A DNA stretch of 16,277 nt from CAVQBP01 sp964448105 (GCA_964448105.1 CAYUVK010000116.1:1-16277); one strand, 5' to 3'. Counted from the stretch's first letter, positions 7,037-16,044 are shown. Notes: generated from the sequence alone by a model not told the origin. Numbers and translations: made by a program.

Positions 7037-9811
7037 TTATTCAACTATAAATTTTTTCCGCAGTCTTATATCTTGAGATGAACTGCCGATTTGAATTTCG
7101 AATTCTCCCGGTTCGACTTTAAAATTATTAGATCTTATACTATAAAAAGATAGCTCGGATGCAGGTATTTTAAATGATAAAGTCTTCTCTTCATTTGGCT
7201 CGAGTGTAATTCGTTTGAATCTTTTAAGCTGTCTAAAAGGAACTTTAACCGAAGCTTCAATATCATGAACATAAACCTGGACTACTTCATCCCCTTTATA
7301 TTTACCTGTATTCTGAACGGCACATTGAATTTCAATTTCACCATCTTTATTAATTTTATCTGCATTTAATTTCAAACTAGAGTACTTAAATGTTGTATAA
7401 GAAAGTCCATAGCCAAACGGATATAAAACCGGTTTTTCAAAATACATATATGTACGCGGATGATTGATTATATCATAATCTGCAAAAGGTGGAAGTTCAT
7501 CTGTTGATTCATAAAAAGTCTCCGGTAATTTTCCTCCCGGATTAACATCTCCAAAAAGTACATCAGCAATTGCTGTTCCGGAGAACTCCCCGGTATACCA
7601 GGCTTCTACAATTGCTTTTGCATATTTCTCAGTTCCCGCAAGAGCTAAAGGTCCGCCATTAACCAAAACAATTATAATATTCGGGTTAACTTTTGCAACC
7701 TCCCGGATTAAATCTCTTTGCACTTCAGGTAATTCAATTTTAGTTCTATCAAATTCTTCAGCAGAAATTCCGGGAGATATTCCGAGAACTAAAATAACCA
7801 TGTCATTTTTCTTTGCAATCTCTATTGCTTCTTGAAAGTCTCTTTGGCCAAGATCCCAGGTCAATCTTGCTGCTGCACCGAGAATGTTATCAAAATATTC
7901 AAATTTTATCTCATATTCTTTACCAGCTTTTAAATCTACTTTGGCATTATTAGGTTTTTCTCCATGTTCAGTCCAATCATCAAATAATAATTTATTATCC
8001 AGGTAAAGTCTGGCTCCATCATCAGTTCTAGTTCCAAGATGATGAATATCTTCCGGGGGAATTATTTTCCCGATCCACCTGGCAGAGAATTGATCGTACG
8101 GGACTTCAAGTCCAGGCGAGTTTGCACCCCAGCTAAAATTTATTGCTGAATCAATGCGGGTTAAAACAGGTTTCCCCGATAAATTTCTGTTGTCGAAATA
8201 TTCCCCTTTCACCCCGGTTTTTCCGGAATTATCAACTTCTCCAAAATATTTTGCATCAATTGGATTTTGTAAACCGCCTCCGATATTACAACCTTTTATG
8301 TATTCTACTTTAATTCCATATTTGGCAGCTTTTGTTTTTATACCTTCAAGAGGACTTACAGTAATATTGGGACTACCACTATAAATTCCCAGTTGAATAT
8401 CGGCTGCATTTGGTCCAATCACCGCAATTGATTTCACTTTGTCTTTTTTGATCGGAAGGGTCCCATCATTTTTTAAAAGAACAATTGCTTTTTGTGCTGC
8501 TTCAAGTGCTAAATCTCTATGTTCCTTACTGTCTAATGTTTCATTTGAGATCGAACTATATGGAACCATTTCAGGAGGATCAAATTCACCGAGCTTAAAC
8601 CTAGCGGAAAGAACTCTTTTGAGTGAACGATCAATATCTTGTTCATTTAATAATCCAAGCTTCAAAGCTTCATGCAAATAATCTCGGTAAAATTCTCCGC
8701 AGTTTAAATCGCATCCGGCTAGAATACTCCGTGCTGCAGCTTCGGCACCGGTTTCAAAAAAATGATGCCCGGTAACCATATCATGAATTGCACCGCAATC
8801 CGAAACAACATAACCTTCGAAGCCCCACTGTCTGCGCAGAACGTCATTTAACAAAAAATAATTACCGCAGCATGGAACTCCATTTAATGAATTATATGCA
8901 CCCATAATTGAATAAGCTTTTCCTTCAATTACAGCATTTTTAAAAGCCGGCATATAATATTCATATAAACTCCGCATATCTATATCTGAAGATCCTGAAT
9001 GTCTTCTTTCCTCTTCATTATTGGCCATAAAATGTTTTGGCGTAGAAACTGTCTTTAAATAATATGGATCATCCCCCTGCATACCTTTAACAAAAGCTAC
9101 AGCCATTTTAGAAAGTAAATAAGGATCTTCACTATATGATTCTTCATTCCTTCCCCATCGCGGATCACGGGCAATATTTATAGTTGGACTCCAATAAGTT
9201 AAACCTTTCCCTTCAGTAATATGTTTAACCCTTGCTTCATCTGAAATAGCAGATGCTTCACGATATAAAAGATCAGGATCCCACGTTGCACCCATTGCAA
9301 CTCCCTGCGGAAAAGAAGTTACACCGCGATCCAAAATACCATGAAGAGCTTCACTCCAATAATTATATCTTGGAATTCCTAATCTCGGTATGGCATCAGC
9401 TTGATTGGACAGCTGACTAATTTTTTCATCGACCGTCATTAAATTTACGAGATCATTTAATCTTGCTTCATAAGAATTAGGTTTAAAAACATTCATAATT
9501 ACTGTTTGACTTATCGAATCTTTTCCATCGGCTGTTAACTTCAATAAATAATAACCGGGACGCGGAAATGTTACTTCTGTTTTGGGATTTGAAGGTTCAT
9601 TAAAACTTACCCATTTATTTGCAGGACAAGTCCAAATAACACTAACGTCGGCAGGTGATACGCTGCCATTTAATTGAGTTGAATGTGTCTTCTCCCAGTT
9701 TACAACCTGGTTCTTTCCTGCATCAACACTTAAAGATTGAGGATATATAAAAGTATAAGTTAAAACGAAAAAGAAAATTATTTGTAAAGGTTTTCCGGAT
9801 TTGTGGTTCAT
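7037..9811 (-). CDS. Secreted GH3 beta-xylosidase/beta-glucosidase with PA14 insert
   Basis: This 924-residue enzyme probably releases xylose, glucose or arabinose from the non-reducing ends of hemicellulose oligosaccharides. Residues 1-25 are a signal peptide. A PKD-like beta-sandwich spans about 27-109 (VDAGKNQVV, AKVIW-type strand, PGYYLLKLTADG). The GH3 barrel domain spans about 112-410, with WSEALHG at 152-158, ARDPRWGR at 214-221, substrate-binding KH at 259-260 and nucleophile Asp338 in VVSDCGAI. WSEALHG and GCDLNCGEF are typical of the beta-xylosidase/arabinofuranosidase branch. The C-terminal GH3 domain (about 440-805) is interrupted by a PA14 module (about 533-657) and continues with EEFDRTKIELPEVQ at 685-698. 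A fibronectin III-like domain closes it (about 815-915). The start at 9811 has GGAGAA five bases upstream. It lies upstream of the DUF4038 gene and may be co-transcribed with it. Exact sugar specificity is not certain. Confidence 0.93.
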   Translation of the reverse strand: MNHKSGKPLQIIFFFVLTYTFIYPQSLSVDAGKNQVVNWEKTHSTQLNGSVSPADVSVIWTCPANKWVSFNEPSNPKTEVTFPRPGYYLLKLTADGKDSISQTVIMNVFKPNSYEARLNDLVNLMTVDEKISQLSNQADAIPRLGIPRYNYWSEALHGILDRGVTSFPQGVAMGATWDPDLLYREASAISDEARVKHITEGKGLTYWSPTINIARDPRWGRNEESYSEDPYLLSKMAVAFVKGMQGDDPYYLKTVSTPKHFMANNEEERRHSGSSDIDMRSLYEYYMPAFKNAVIEGKAYSIMGAYNSLNGVPCCGNYFLLNDVLRRQWGFEGYVVSDCGAIHDMVTGHHFFETGAEAAARSILAGCDLNCGEFYRDYLHEALKLGLLNEQDIDRSLKRVLSARFKLGEFDPPEMVPYSSISNETLDSKEHRDLALEAAQKAIVLLKNDGTLPIKKDKVKSIAVIGPNAADIQLGIYSGSPNITVSPLEGIKTKAAKYGIKVEYIKGCNIGGGLQNPIDAKYFGEVDNSGKTGVKGEYFDNRNLSGKPVLTRIDSAINFSWGANSPGLEVPYDQFSARWIGKIIPPEDIHHLGTRTDDGARLYLDNKLLFDDWTEHGEKPNNAKVDLKAGKEYEIKFEYFDNILGAAARLTWDLGQRDFQEAIEIAKKNDMVILVLGISPGISAEEFDRTKIELPEVQRDLIREVAKVNPNIIIVLVNGGPLALAGTEKYAKAIVEAWYTGEFSGTAIADVLFGDVNPGGKLPETFYESTDELPPFADYDIINHPRTYMYFEKPVLYPFGYGLSYTTFKYSSLKLNADKINKDGEIEIQCAVQNTGKYKGDEVVQVYVHDIEASVKVPFRQLKRFKRITLEPNEEKTLSFKIPASELSFYSIRSNNFKVEPGEFEIQIGSSSQDIRLRKKFIVE

Positions 9812-10132
9812 TTAAATTCTCCATTTAGAATGAGAAAATAAGCTGATTCATTTTATTATGATTAATAATTCAATATTCTGATCATTGCAGCACCTCTCTT
9901 TATTGAATGCAAAAAGGAACGGATTACTTCAAATATTTTTAGTAAAGATTTTATTATTCCAATTCCCCGCAAATAATTTTTTAATTATTAATCTCAAATC
10001 TCCCGCTTAAATTAAAGTTTTGTTCAAAAGATACCAACACTTGTAAAAATAATGAAAATAAATATATTTGTATTACTTGATTCTCAAAAGAAGACAGGAC
10101 TTGGAAGTTTTTTATAGACTAAAATTTTGTGA
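9812..10132. other. Intergenic stretch without a recognisable gene
   Basis: This AT-rich leader between the GH3 gene and the STAS-like remnant has stops in all frames at short intervals. The only structure I see is a short AT palindrome, AATAATT-TTTT-AATTATT, near 9972-9989. The GH3 promoter should lie here, but no convincing -35/-10 pair stands out on the minus strand. Confidence 0.5.
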
Positions 10133-10506
10133 TTACCGGTTGAAATATCCAATATTCAAATATCAGATAATATAATTGCGATCTCATGTTCAGGACCAGT
10201 TTCCGGCGATAGCCTAAAGGATCTAATTGATAAAGTAAAATCAATACTTGTGAAAAAAAAACCGGCAATACAAAATATTCTTGTAGATCTAACAGGTACA
10301 GAAGGCAAACTTAGTTTTATGGAACATTTTAATATCGGGGAAGATATTGCAAAAAAATTGATTGATTATAAATTAGCAGTAGTTACTAAGTCGATAGTTG
10401 TGAATAAAGTTGCAGAAAATGCTGCTAAAAAAAAGGAGCAAGAATGCTTATGACATATGACAGGCAGGAAGCATTAAATTGGCTTAGGGAGAATAAAAAT
10501 AAATAA
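10133..10506 (+). pseudogene. STAS-like small protein gene, frameshifted and without a start codon
   Basis: The conceptual product is about 120 residues. It begins VEISNIQISDNIIAISCSGP, continues through LVDLTGTEGKLSFMEHFNIGE and ends YDRQEALNWLRENKNK. That pattern (beta-strand, phosphatase-like loop, 'EALNWLREN' tail) matches small STAS/SpoIIAA-like proteins. Two defects are visible. No ATG, GTG or TTG lies in frame between the TGA at 10130 and the GTG at 10250. The frame also breaks at the A8 run 10427-10434: as written it ends at 10453, but one added A gives KKGARMLMTYDRQEALNWLRENKNK, ending at 10506. It could be a true pseudogene, a homopolymer sequencing error, or slippage. GTG 10250 would start only a fragment. 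Function is unknown; these proteins often act as anti-sigma antagonists or sensors. Confidence 0.6.
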
Positions 10507-10960
10507 TTGTTCAAGCTATCTTTGATAACATTTCCCGGGCAACTGGCTTAATTAAATATAAAATACACCCTTCCATCATTATTTATTCATATCTTTTTTA
10601 AGATTTTAATTTTATTTAATAGTAATTTATAGTTATGCTGCTTGATATTTTCAAGTTTTTCTATATATTTACAATGCACTTAGCATTAATTAACTGAATG
10701 TTGGGGGTGAATAATCATTTGAGTGATTGTGCTTGTTATACAATTTGGGCTGAACAATTTTTGCAGTTCAACTCATTTGCAAAAATATATGCAAGCAAAA
10801 GCACCTCCAATATTTTATATAAAAAACAACCGGATTAATCCTCATAAATTTCATTCCTCGTTTCTCTTAATAAGTTTTCAGCTAAAATTTGTTAATAATT
10901 AGATAACATTGCAATAATAATAGGTTAATAGTACAATATATTTTTGTAAGTAAAAATGGG
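10507..10960. other. Intergenic stretch, no confident gene
   Basis: This 454-base AT-rich region contains a 46-codon open frame from ATG 10698 with no ribosome site and no recognisable motif, so I do not call it. A small inverted repeat, ATTTTTGCA (10757-10765) and TGCAAAAAT (10778-10786), has a 12-base loop and could form a weak hairpin. Nothing else stands out. Confidence 0.45.
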
Positions 10961-10969
10961 ATGTTTACA

Positions 10970-11158
10970 ATGAGAGCAAAACTATTGTTTAATTCGGTTT
11001 TATTTTTTACGGCAGGAATGATCTCTTTATTAAGAGCAAGTGTTATTGAATTAATTATTTCATTTTCATTCTCTCTGCTGTTTCTGGCTCTGAATTTATG
11101 GTTAAGCAGCAGTAAACACAAAACTGGCTTTGAACAATTTACTTCACAAAATAATTAA
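10970..11158 (+). CDS. Possible small membrane protein
   Basis: A 62-codon frame encodes two hydrophobic segments separated by a short charged turn: about residues 5-20 (LLFNSVLFFTAGMISL) and 25-45 (IELIISFSFSLLFLALNLWL). A polar tail follows (SSSKHKTGFEQF). I prefer the ATG at 10970 over the ATG at 10961 because TGGGA at 10957-10961 gives a plausible ribosome site eight bases before it. No family is recognised. The gene stands alone, tail to tail with the ABC exporter operon. AT-rich DNA easily produces hydrophobic frames by chance, so this may not be a real gene. Confidence 0.4.
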   Translation: MRAKLLFNSVLFFTAGMISLLRASVIELIISFSFSLLFLALNLWLSSSKHKTGFEQFTSQNN

Positions 11159-11252
11159 TTATTAAACCTTGAAGCTAAAATCAATTTTAATTTTGCATAT
11201 TTATTTTTTTTATATCGTTGTTTATATACTCTAAAGCGATTTTAAACCGGAA

Positions 11253-12521
11253 TTAGTATTTATACTTTAACCATTTTACTACTTCAGACCATTTTGGTTT
11301 TTTACCTGTACTCAAAATCCCAATCCTATAAATCTTTCCTGCAAGCGGAAAAATTGAAACCATTACAGCAATATTTATCAGGGATGATAGGACAATCTGC
11401 CACAGAGGAACTTCCAGGATAGTCATCCTTGCAGGCATAACAATTAGCGAGGCAAAAGGGATAAATGATGCGATTCTGGCTATACTGCTTTCAGGATTGG
11501 TTATCATACTAATAGCTATAAAGAAAGGCAGCATGATTAACATCAGTAAAGGCCATTGACCGGATTGTGCATCCTGATCGTTGTCGAAAATTGATCCGAC
11601 CGTAGCATAAAGTCCTAGAAATGTTATTAAAGCTATGAAAAAATTAAATAGGAAATAAAACAGGTGAGAAATACCTATACTCAAAGTAATTTCCGGAGGC
11701 AGCATAAACCAAGAAGTTGAAATAAGAAGAAATACAGGCATCAGCCATATTGCCATTTGCAATAATGATGTTATAGACATCCCGAGAATTTTCCCCGTTA
11801 ATAATTCCTTGCTGTTTACCGAAGATAAAAGCACCTCAACTATTCTATTGTTCTTTTCCTCAACTACGGAACGTATCATCATTGTGCCTATTAAGATCAA
11901 GCTGAAGTAGAGTAGAAATGTAAATAGGAAAGCAAGAACCATATTCCCCGCTCCTTCTTTTTCGAAAGTACCTTTTTCGGATACTTTAAAACCTGTAAAG
12001 TCAACATCATCCCGGGCAAATGCAATTTCATTGCTGCTTAATTCCTTACCGCTAAAGTAGATATCAACAAGGACTTTATTGATTGTACCTTTTAACTTGT
12101 TAAACAAAGAAAGATTATTCGGGTTCAGAGAATAAAATTGTAAATCTTTATTATATAGTGCTGCTGCGGGAATATAAACGACTCCCGATATTTTCTTGTT
12201 TAATATTTGCGGTTTTACCTCTGTTAAATAATTTTCTAATTTAGCTGAATCAAGTGTGCTAAATGAAAGTGTAAGATTACCTGCTTTTACCTGGTCATTT
12301 TTTCCAAACTCCGAATTTAAAGCCTTGGTAAGTTCCGGCTTTGCAGATATAATCTCAAGATTATATTTTTCATCTCCCTGGTATCTCAGAAGGAAAGTCT
12401 GCACAGCAAGAATACCGATTAAAAAAACAGGGATTAAAATAGTTGTTAATATGAATGATTTTGCTAGCAGACGTGATCTTAATTCTCTTTTAATTATACT
12501 TAAAGTTCTTTTATTGAACAT
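11253..12521 (-). CDS. ABC-2 type permease of a NatB-like exporter
   Basis: This 422-residue membrane subunit has the NatB/COG1668 layout. A first transmembrane helix lies near residues 24-46, followed by a large extracytoplasmic domain of about 160 residues (YNLEIISAKPELTKAL to GTFEKEGAG). A cluster of about five helices follows (LAFLFTFLLYFSLILIGTMMIRSVVEEKNNRIVEVLLSSV, then further segments). The motif EEKNNRIVEVLLSS is the usual ABC-2 coupling loop. I place the start at 12521, where AGGAGG (12533-12528) precedes the ATG by six bases. A longer frame opens at 12593, but it lies inside the ATPase gene and adds 24 residues with no signal or domain. The gene overlaps the ATPase gene by 11 bases and forms an operon with it. 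The substrate is unknown; relatives export Na+ or other small compounds. Confidence 0.9.
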   Translation of the reverse strand: MFNKRTLSIIKRELRSRLLAKSFILTTILIPVFLIGILAVQTFLLRYQGDEKYNLEIISAKPELTKALNSEFGKNDQVKAGNLTLSFSTLDSAKLENYLTEVKPQILNKKISGVVYIPAAALYNKDLQFYSLNPNNLSLFNKLKGTINKVLVDIYFSGKELSSNEIAFARDDVDFTGFKVSEKGTFEKEGAGNMVLAFLFTFLLYFSLILIGTMMIRSVVEEKNNRIVEVLLSSVNSKELLTGKILGMSITSLLQMAIWLMPVFLLISTSWFMLPPEITLSIGISHLFYFLFNFFIALITFLGLYATVGSIFDNDQDAQSGQWPLLMLIMLPFFIAISMITNPESSIARIASFIPFASLIVMPARMTILEVPLWQIVLSSLINIAVMVSIFPLAGKIYRIGILSTGKKPKWSEVVKWLKYKY

Positions 12522-13443
12522 GTTCAACCTCCTGTGAATCTCCATCTGAAGCGCCTGCAAGCTGCACAAAAATTTCATGCAGGGATATTTCATTTGCTTT
12601 AAATGAATTAACTACAATATTATTCTGAACAAGAAGTTTCAGTAATTCCTGGATTTGAAAATTCTCCTTCACTTTTATGCCTGTGGTATTGCCGAAATCT
12701 TCTATTTTTTGAATTATAGAATTGTTTCTTAAGAAGCTTATATCACCTTCATAATTAAGACTTACATTTTTTTGTGCATATCTCTTCTTAATATCATTCA
12801 GGGACCCGTGCAATATAATCTTTCCATGATCTATCATTGCAATATGATCGCACATCCTTTCAGCAAAATCCATAAGATGAGTTGAAAAAATTATAACCTT
12901 TCCTTCGCGTTTCAATTCTAGTATTATCTCTTTAATTATATTTGTATTGATCGGATCAAGCCCGCTAAACGGTTCATCAAGAATTAAGAATTCCGGCGAA
13001 TGAAGCACCGTAGTTAAAAACTGTATCTTCTGCTGGTTCCCTTTCGATAGATCTTCTATTTTGGAATTTTTCCTATCGAAAAGATCGAATCTTTTTAAAT
13101 AATTATTCGCTCTATTTTCAATATCCTTCCCGGTCTTTCCTTTTAATTCCGCAAAGAAAAGGAGTGTCTCCATTACTTTCATTTTTTTATAGAGACCCCG
13201 TTCTTCAGGCAGATAGCCGACTTTATCTTTAAATTCCTGTCCTACTTTTGTTCCGCGTAAAACAACCTCTCCTGAATCCGGGAGATAAATATTCATCATC
13301 ATTCTTATAGTAGTAGTTTTACCGGCACCGTTTCTTCCGATTAGACCGAAAACCGAACCTTCCGGTACTACGAAAGATGCATCATCAACGGCTTTAACAT
13401 TATCAAAAGTTTTGACAAGGTTCTTAACTTCAAGAGCATCCAT
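12511..13443 (-). CDS. ABC transporter ATPase of a NatA-like exporter
   Basis: This 310-residue ATP-binding subunit energises the permease encoded just downstream. The Walker A motif GRNGAGKTT is at residues 36-44. The signature LSKGNQQKIQ is at 132-141, with Asn-Gln where LSGGQ is usual, as is common in this branch. Walker B with catalytic Glu is FLILDEP at 152-158 (Glu157), followed by the D-loop SGLD and the switch His in FSTHL. The C-terminal 80 residues (from about 225) are the DUF4162-type extension seen in NatA-like/COG4152 ATPases. Length is normal. GGGAGA at 13459-13454 supports the ATG at 13443. Its stop lies 11 bases beyond the permease start, so the two are translationally coupled. 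Confidence 0.93.
   Translation of the reverse strand: MDALEVKNLVKTFDNVKAVDDASFVVPEGSVFGLIGRNGAGKTTTIRMMMNIYLPDSGEVVLRGTKVGQEFKDKVGYLPEERGLYKKMKVMETLLFFAELKGKTGKDIENRANNYLKRFDLFDRKNSKIEDLSKGNQQKIQFLTTVLHSPEFLILDEPFSGLDPINTNIIKEIILELKREGKVIIFSTHLMDFAERMCDHIAMIDHGKIILHGSLNDIKKRYAQKNVSLNYEGDISFLRNNSIIQKIEDFGNTTGIKVKENFQIQELLKLLVQNNIVVNSFKANEISLHEIFVQLAGASDGDSQEVEHVQ
12528..12533 (-). promoter_or_regulatory. Ribosome binding site deciding the permease start
   Basis: AGGAGG on the minus strand, within the last ATPase codons, lies six bases before the ATG at 12521. It argues against the longer frame that opens at 12593. Confidence 0.8.
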
Positions 13444-13705
13444 ATTATTCCGTCTCCCATTTGTTCTTTTAACAGAAGTTTAAAAATAAGATTTTCACAT
13501 CGATAAATAAAACCGTCCATCAAAAAAAAGCTGCAAATAAATTTTGATTTAATTGTATGAACATTTATTGTGATTGAGTGGAGAAGGCTTCTGCTGAATA
13601 TATAAGATATTGTGTAAAAATGATATAGAGAATATTTATCAAGGTTCATATTTTAAAAAAGCCAGGATGTGCTCAATTTTATTCCGGATAAATGTAAGCT
13701 GACAC
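13444..13705. other. Intergenic stretch up to the scaffold gap
   Basis: This AT-rich DNA is upstream of the ABC operon and should hold its promoter, though no clear -35/-10 pair is visible. A minus-strand frame covering 13368-13649 mostly shadows the ATPase gene and is not a credible gene. Confidence 0.45.
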
Positions 13706-13805
13706 NNNNNNNNNNNNNNNNNNNNNNNNNNNNNNNNNNNNNNNNNNNNNNNNNNNNNNNNNNNNNNNNNNNNNNNNNNNNNNNNNNNNNNNNNNNNNNN
13801 NNNNN
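13706..13805. other. Assembly gap of 100 Ns
   Basis: Exactly 100 Ns, the usual placeholder for a gap of unknown size. The real distance, and possibly the adjacency, of the two flanks is not known. Confidence 0.99.
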
Positions 13806-13834
13806 TTGACTTTCTAAAAAAAACTATTTAGATT
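13806..13834 (+). promoter_or_regulatory. Candidate sigma70-type promoter for the receptor gene
   Basis: TTGACT (13806-13811), a 17-base spacer and TAGATT (13829-13834) resemble a -35/-10 pair. The -35 box abuts the gap edge, so its context is lost. It would leave a leader of about 175 bases before the ATG at 14019. Confidence 0.35.
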
Positions 13835-14004
13835 GAATAGTGTATCTTTTACACATTAAGGGTGGGCGTTTGGATGATCTTTTATACTTTTTTTTATTCT
13901 TCTTTAAAAATTTTTATGAACAGGCTTCTTATTAATATTCATTACCTGTTAATAGAAAGGGGAAAAATATTTGTTTCCAACCGATTGCAGTTTATCTAAT
14001 TTAT

Positions 14005-14009
14005 AGGAG
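14005..14009 (+). promoter_or_regulatory. Ribosome binding site of the receptor gene
   Basis: AGGAG lies nine bases before the ATG at 14019 and supports that start. Confidence 0.7.
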
Positions 14010-14018
14010 TTATTAGAT

Positions 14019-15296
14019 ATGAAACGACTTAAGAGATTAATTGTACCAATTCTAATCTTTACATTTATGCTGTCGTTTCCTCTTTTGGGAGGAACAACAG
14101 GAAAAATAGCAGGCATTATAACAGATAAAACTACAGGTGAACCTCTCCCGGGTGCTAATGTAATTGTTATAGGGACATCTTTGGGAGCAGCTACAAATAT
14201 TGATGGAGAATATACCATCTTGGAAGTACAGCCCGGCACTTTCGATCTTCAAATTACTAGCGTAGGGTATAAAAAGGTTTTAGTTAAAGATGTAAAAGTA
14301 AATATTGATCAAACAACAAGGGTCAATATAGATTTGGAGAGTCAGGCTGTCGAGGTCGGTGAAGTAGTTGTTACCGCTGAAAAACCTCTTATTAAACCGG
14401 ATGTGGCAACTAGTGTTGTTTCTATTACTGATGAGCAAATTCGAGAACTTCCTGTTACAAATGTAACTAGTGCTCTTGCATTGCAGGCAGGTGTTTCCGG
14501 AGGAGGTAATTATATTAATATTCGTGGCGGCGGACCGGAAGGTATACTTGTCCAAGTAAACGGTGTAACGCTGCGTGACCCTAGGGATCAGACTGTTGAT
14601 TTGCAGCTACCTATAAGTTCACTTAAAGAAGTATCCATAAACAGAGGTGGTTTTAATGCTGAATACGGTGAGGTGCAATCCGGGATAATAAATGTTGTAA
14701 CTAGAGAAGGTAAAAAAGATTCTTATTCCGCAAGATTTCAAGTACGCTTAAATACGCCTCAAGCAAAATATTGGCTTGCCCCGGGAATTACAGATCTTAA
14801 TAATAAAAAGTCTTACGCACTCCGTCCATTTTTCGATCCTGCCGTTTGCTGGACCGGTACCGGGACTAGTGTTGCCGACGGCGGATGGGATTATTATACC
14901 CGAAGTAAATATCCAACCTTTCAGGGATGGGATGCAGTTTCACAGCAGTTAAATGCACAGGGCGTCAACCTAACACCTACGGCTGCACAAAGAGCCTTCG
15001 AATATGAGATTAGAAAAAAGCAGCTAAACAACCAGCCTGATTATGATATAGATGCAGGTTTTGGCGGACCCGTACCGTTAATAAGTAATACTCTCGGAAA
15101 TCTTAGATTTTATGCTTCATACAAAGGTTCAAGAACAATGTTAATTTGGCCGCTGTCACGGCCGGACTACAAGTTTAATGAAGGAACTCTTCAAATCAAT
15201 TCCGACATTACCCCTAGTATGAAATTACAGTTTTATGGATTGTATGGAAATGAATTGACCCAAAGAGCTAATTGGAATTCGAGTAATCTGGAATAG
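14019..15296 (+). pseudogene. TonB-dependent outer-membrane receptor, truncated after the plug
   Basis: The 425-residue product has a signal peptide (residues 1-24, core VPILIFTFMLSFPLL). A carboxypeptidase-regulatory-like domain follows at about 28-108 (GKIAGIITDKTTGEPLPGANV, TNIDGEYTILEVQPGTFDL). The plug domain lies at about 115-230 and shows VVVTAEKP, NYINIRGGGPEGILVQVNGV, INRGGFNAEYGEVQSGIINVVT. Only the first part of the barrel remains, ending NWNSSNLE. Receptors of this type are usually 800-1000 residues with a 22-strand barrel, so most of the pore is absent and the product cannot work as a transporter. The TAG at 15294 is followed four codons later, in the same frame, by PorV-like sequence, so the gene was broken by deletion or the scaffold is misjoined. 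Intact relatives import bulky nutrients with TonB-ExbBD. No SusD gene is adjacent. Confidence 0.8.
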
Positions 15297-15308
15297 AATG
15301 TAATAAAG

Positions 15309-16003
15309 TCTACCGAAGAACCAAGCGCACTGTTTTTTAATCCGGCAGGGATGGCTGATATGTCTACTTTTATTGATGTTACAGGGAGTACAAATAAATG
15401 GATCGCGGATATTACGCATACTACTTTCAGCGCGGCTATAAGACCTGCTGATGGTAATTATGGTGTAATTGGATAAGTGTTCAATACGTTAGCTATGGCG
15501 ATTTTTACGGTACCGTAGTAAATAAAGCCAGCCCCCAGGGATATGATGATACCGGTATATTTACTTTAAATGCCTTTGCCGCAGGTATCGGATATGCCAA
15601 ACAGTTAACCGATCGTTTCAGTGTCGGAGGTCAGGTTAAATGGGTTCACCAAGATTTGGGCGAGAGCCTTACACCAGTAGTTGTAAATAATGACACAAGT
15701 GTGCAAAATACTTCAAATAAATTATCACCGTTAGTTTTTGATTTTGGGACACAATTTAGAACAGGAATCAAGAGCTTAGTATTCGGAATGTCCGTAAGGA
15801 ATTTTTCCACTGAAGTGAAATATGCTCAGGAAGGATTTCAGGCTCCTTTAACATTTACTCTTGGAATATCAATGAATGCTATGGATTTAGTTGGTGAACT
15901 CCCCTTTGATCAAGCTCTGCTTGTAAGTCTGGATGCAAGTCATTATCGCGATCATCCGGAACAGGTTAAAATAGGATTGGAATATAAGATAATGGATATT
16001 TTA
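15309..16003 (+). pseudogene. PorV/PorQ-family outer-membrane protein fragment, frameshifted
   Basis: Frame 1 (15309-15473) reads STEEPSALFFNPAGMADMSTF and DITHTTFSAAIRPADGNYGVIG, then hits TAA at 15474. Shifting by one base at about 15473 restores ISVQYVSYGDFYG and continues AFAAGIGYAKQLTDRFSVGGQVKWVHQDLGE, FDFGTQFRTG, LVFGMSVRNFSTEVKYA, PLTFTLGISM and VKIGLEYKIMDIL. The 'SALFFNPAG', 'GIGYAKQLTDRFSVGGQVK' and 'DFGTQFRTG' blocks are typical of the PorV/PorQ beta-barrel family, which often follows a TonB receptor gene in these organisms. The signal peptide and the first 40 or so residues are missing. Homology-like sequence stops near 16003, well before the usual closing strands; the open frame then reads nonsense through a terminator to 16135. 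Three defects (lost start, frameshift, lost end) point to decay or misassembly. Confidence 0.72.
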
Positions 16004-16044
16004 ATTAATTCTATTCCCATAGTATTTAAAGTTCGGAATAAAAT

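Noticed and set aside
10698..10838. 46-codon plus-strand frame in the empty stretch
   Set aside because: No ribosome site at a suitable distance and no recognisable sequence pattern.
10882..11121. 79-codon minus-strand frame
   Set aside because: No ribosome site or family signal; it is antisense to the slightly better small membrane frame.
12522..12593. 24-residue N-terminal extension of the ABC permease
   Set aside because: It lies inside the ATPase gene, and AGGAGG points to the ATG at 12521.
13368..13649. 93-codon minus-strand frame upstream of the ABC ATPase
   Set aside because: It shares DNA with the ATPase N-terminus in another frame and lacks any motif.
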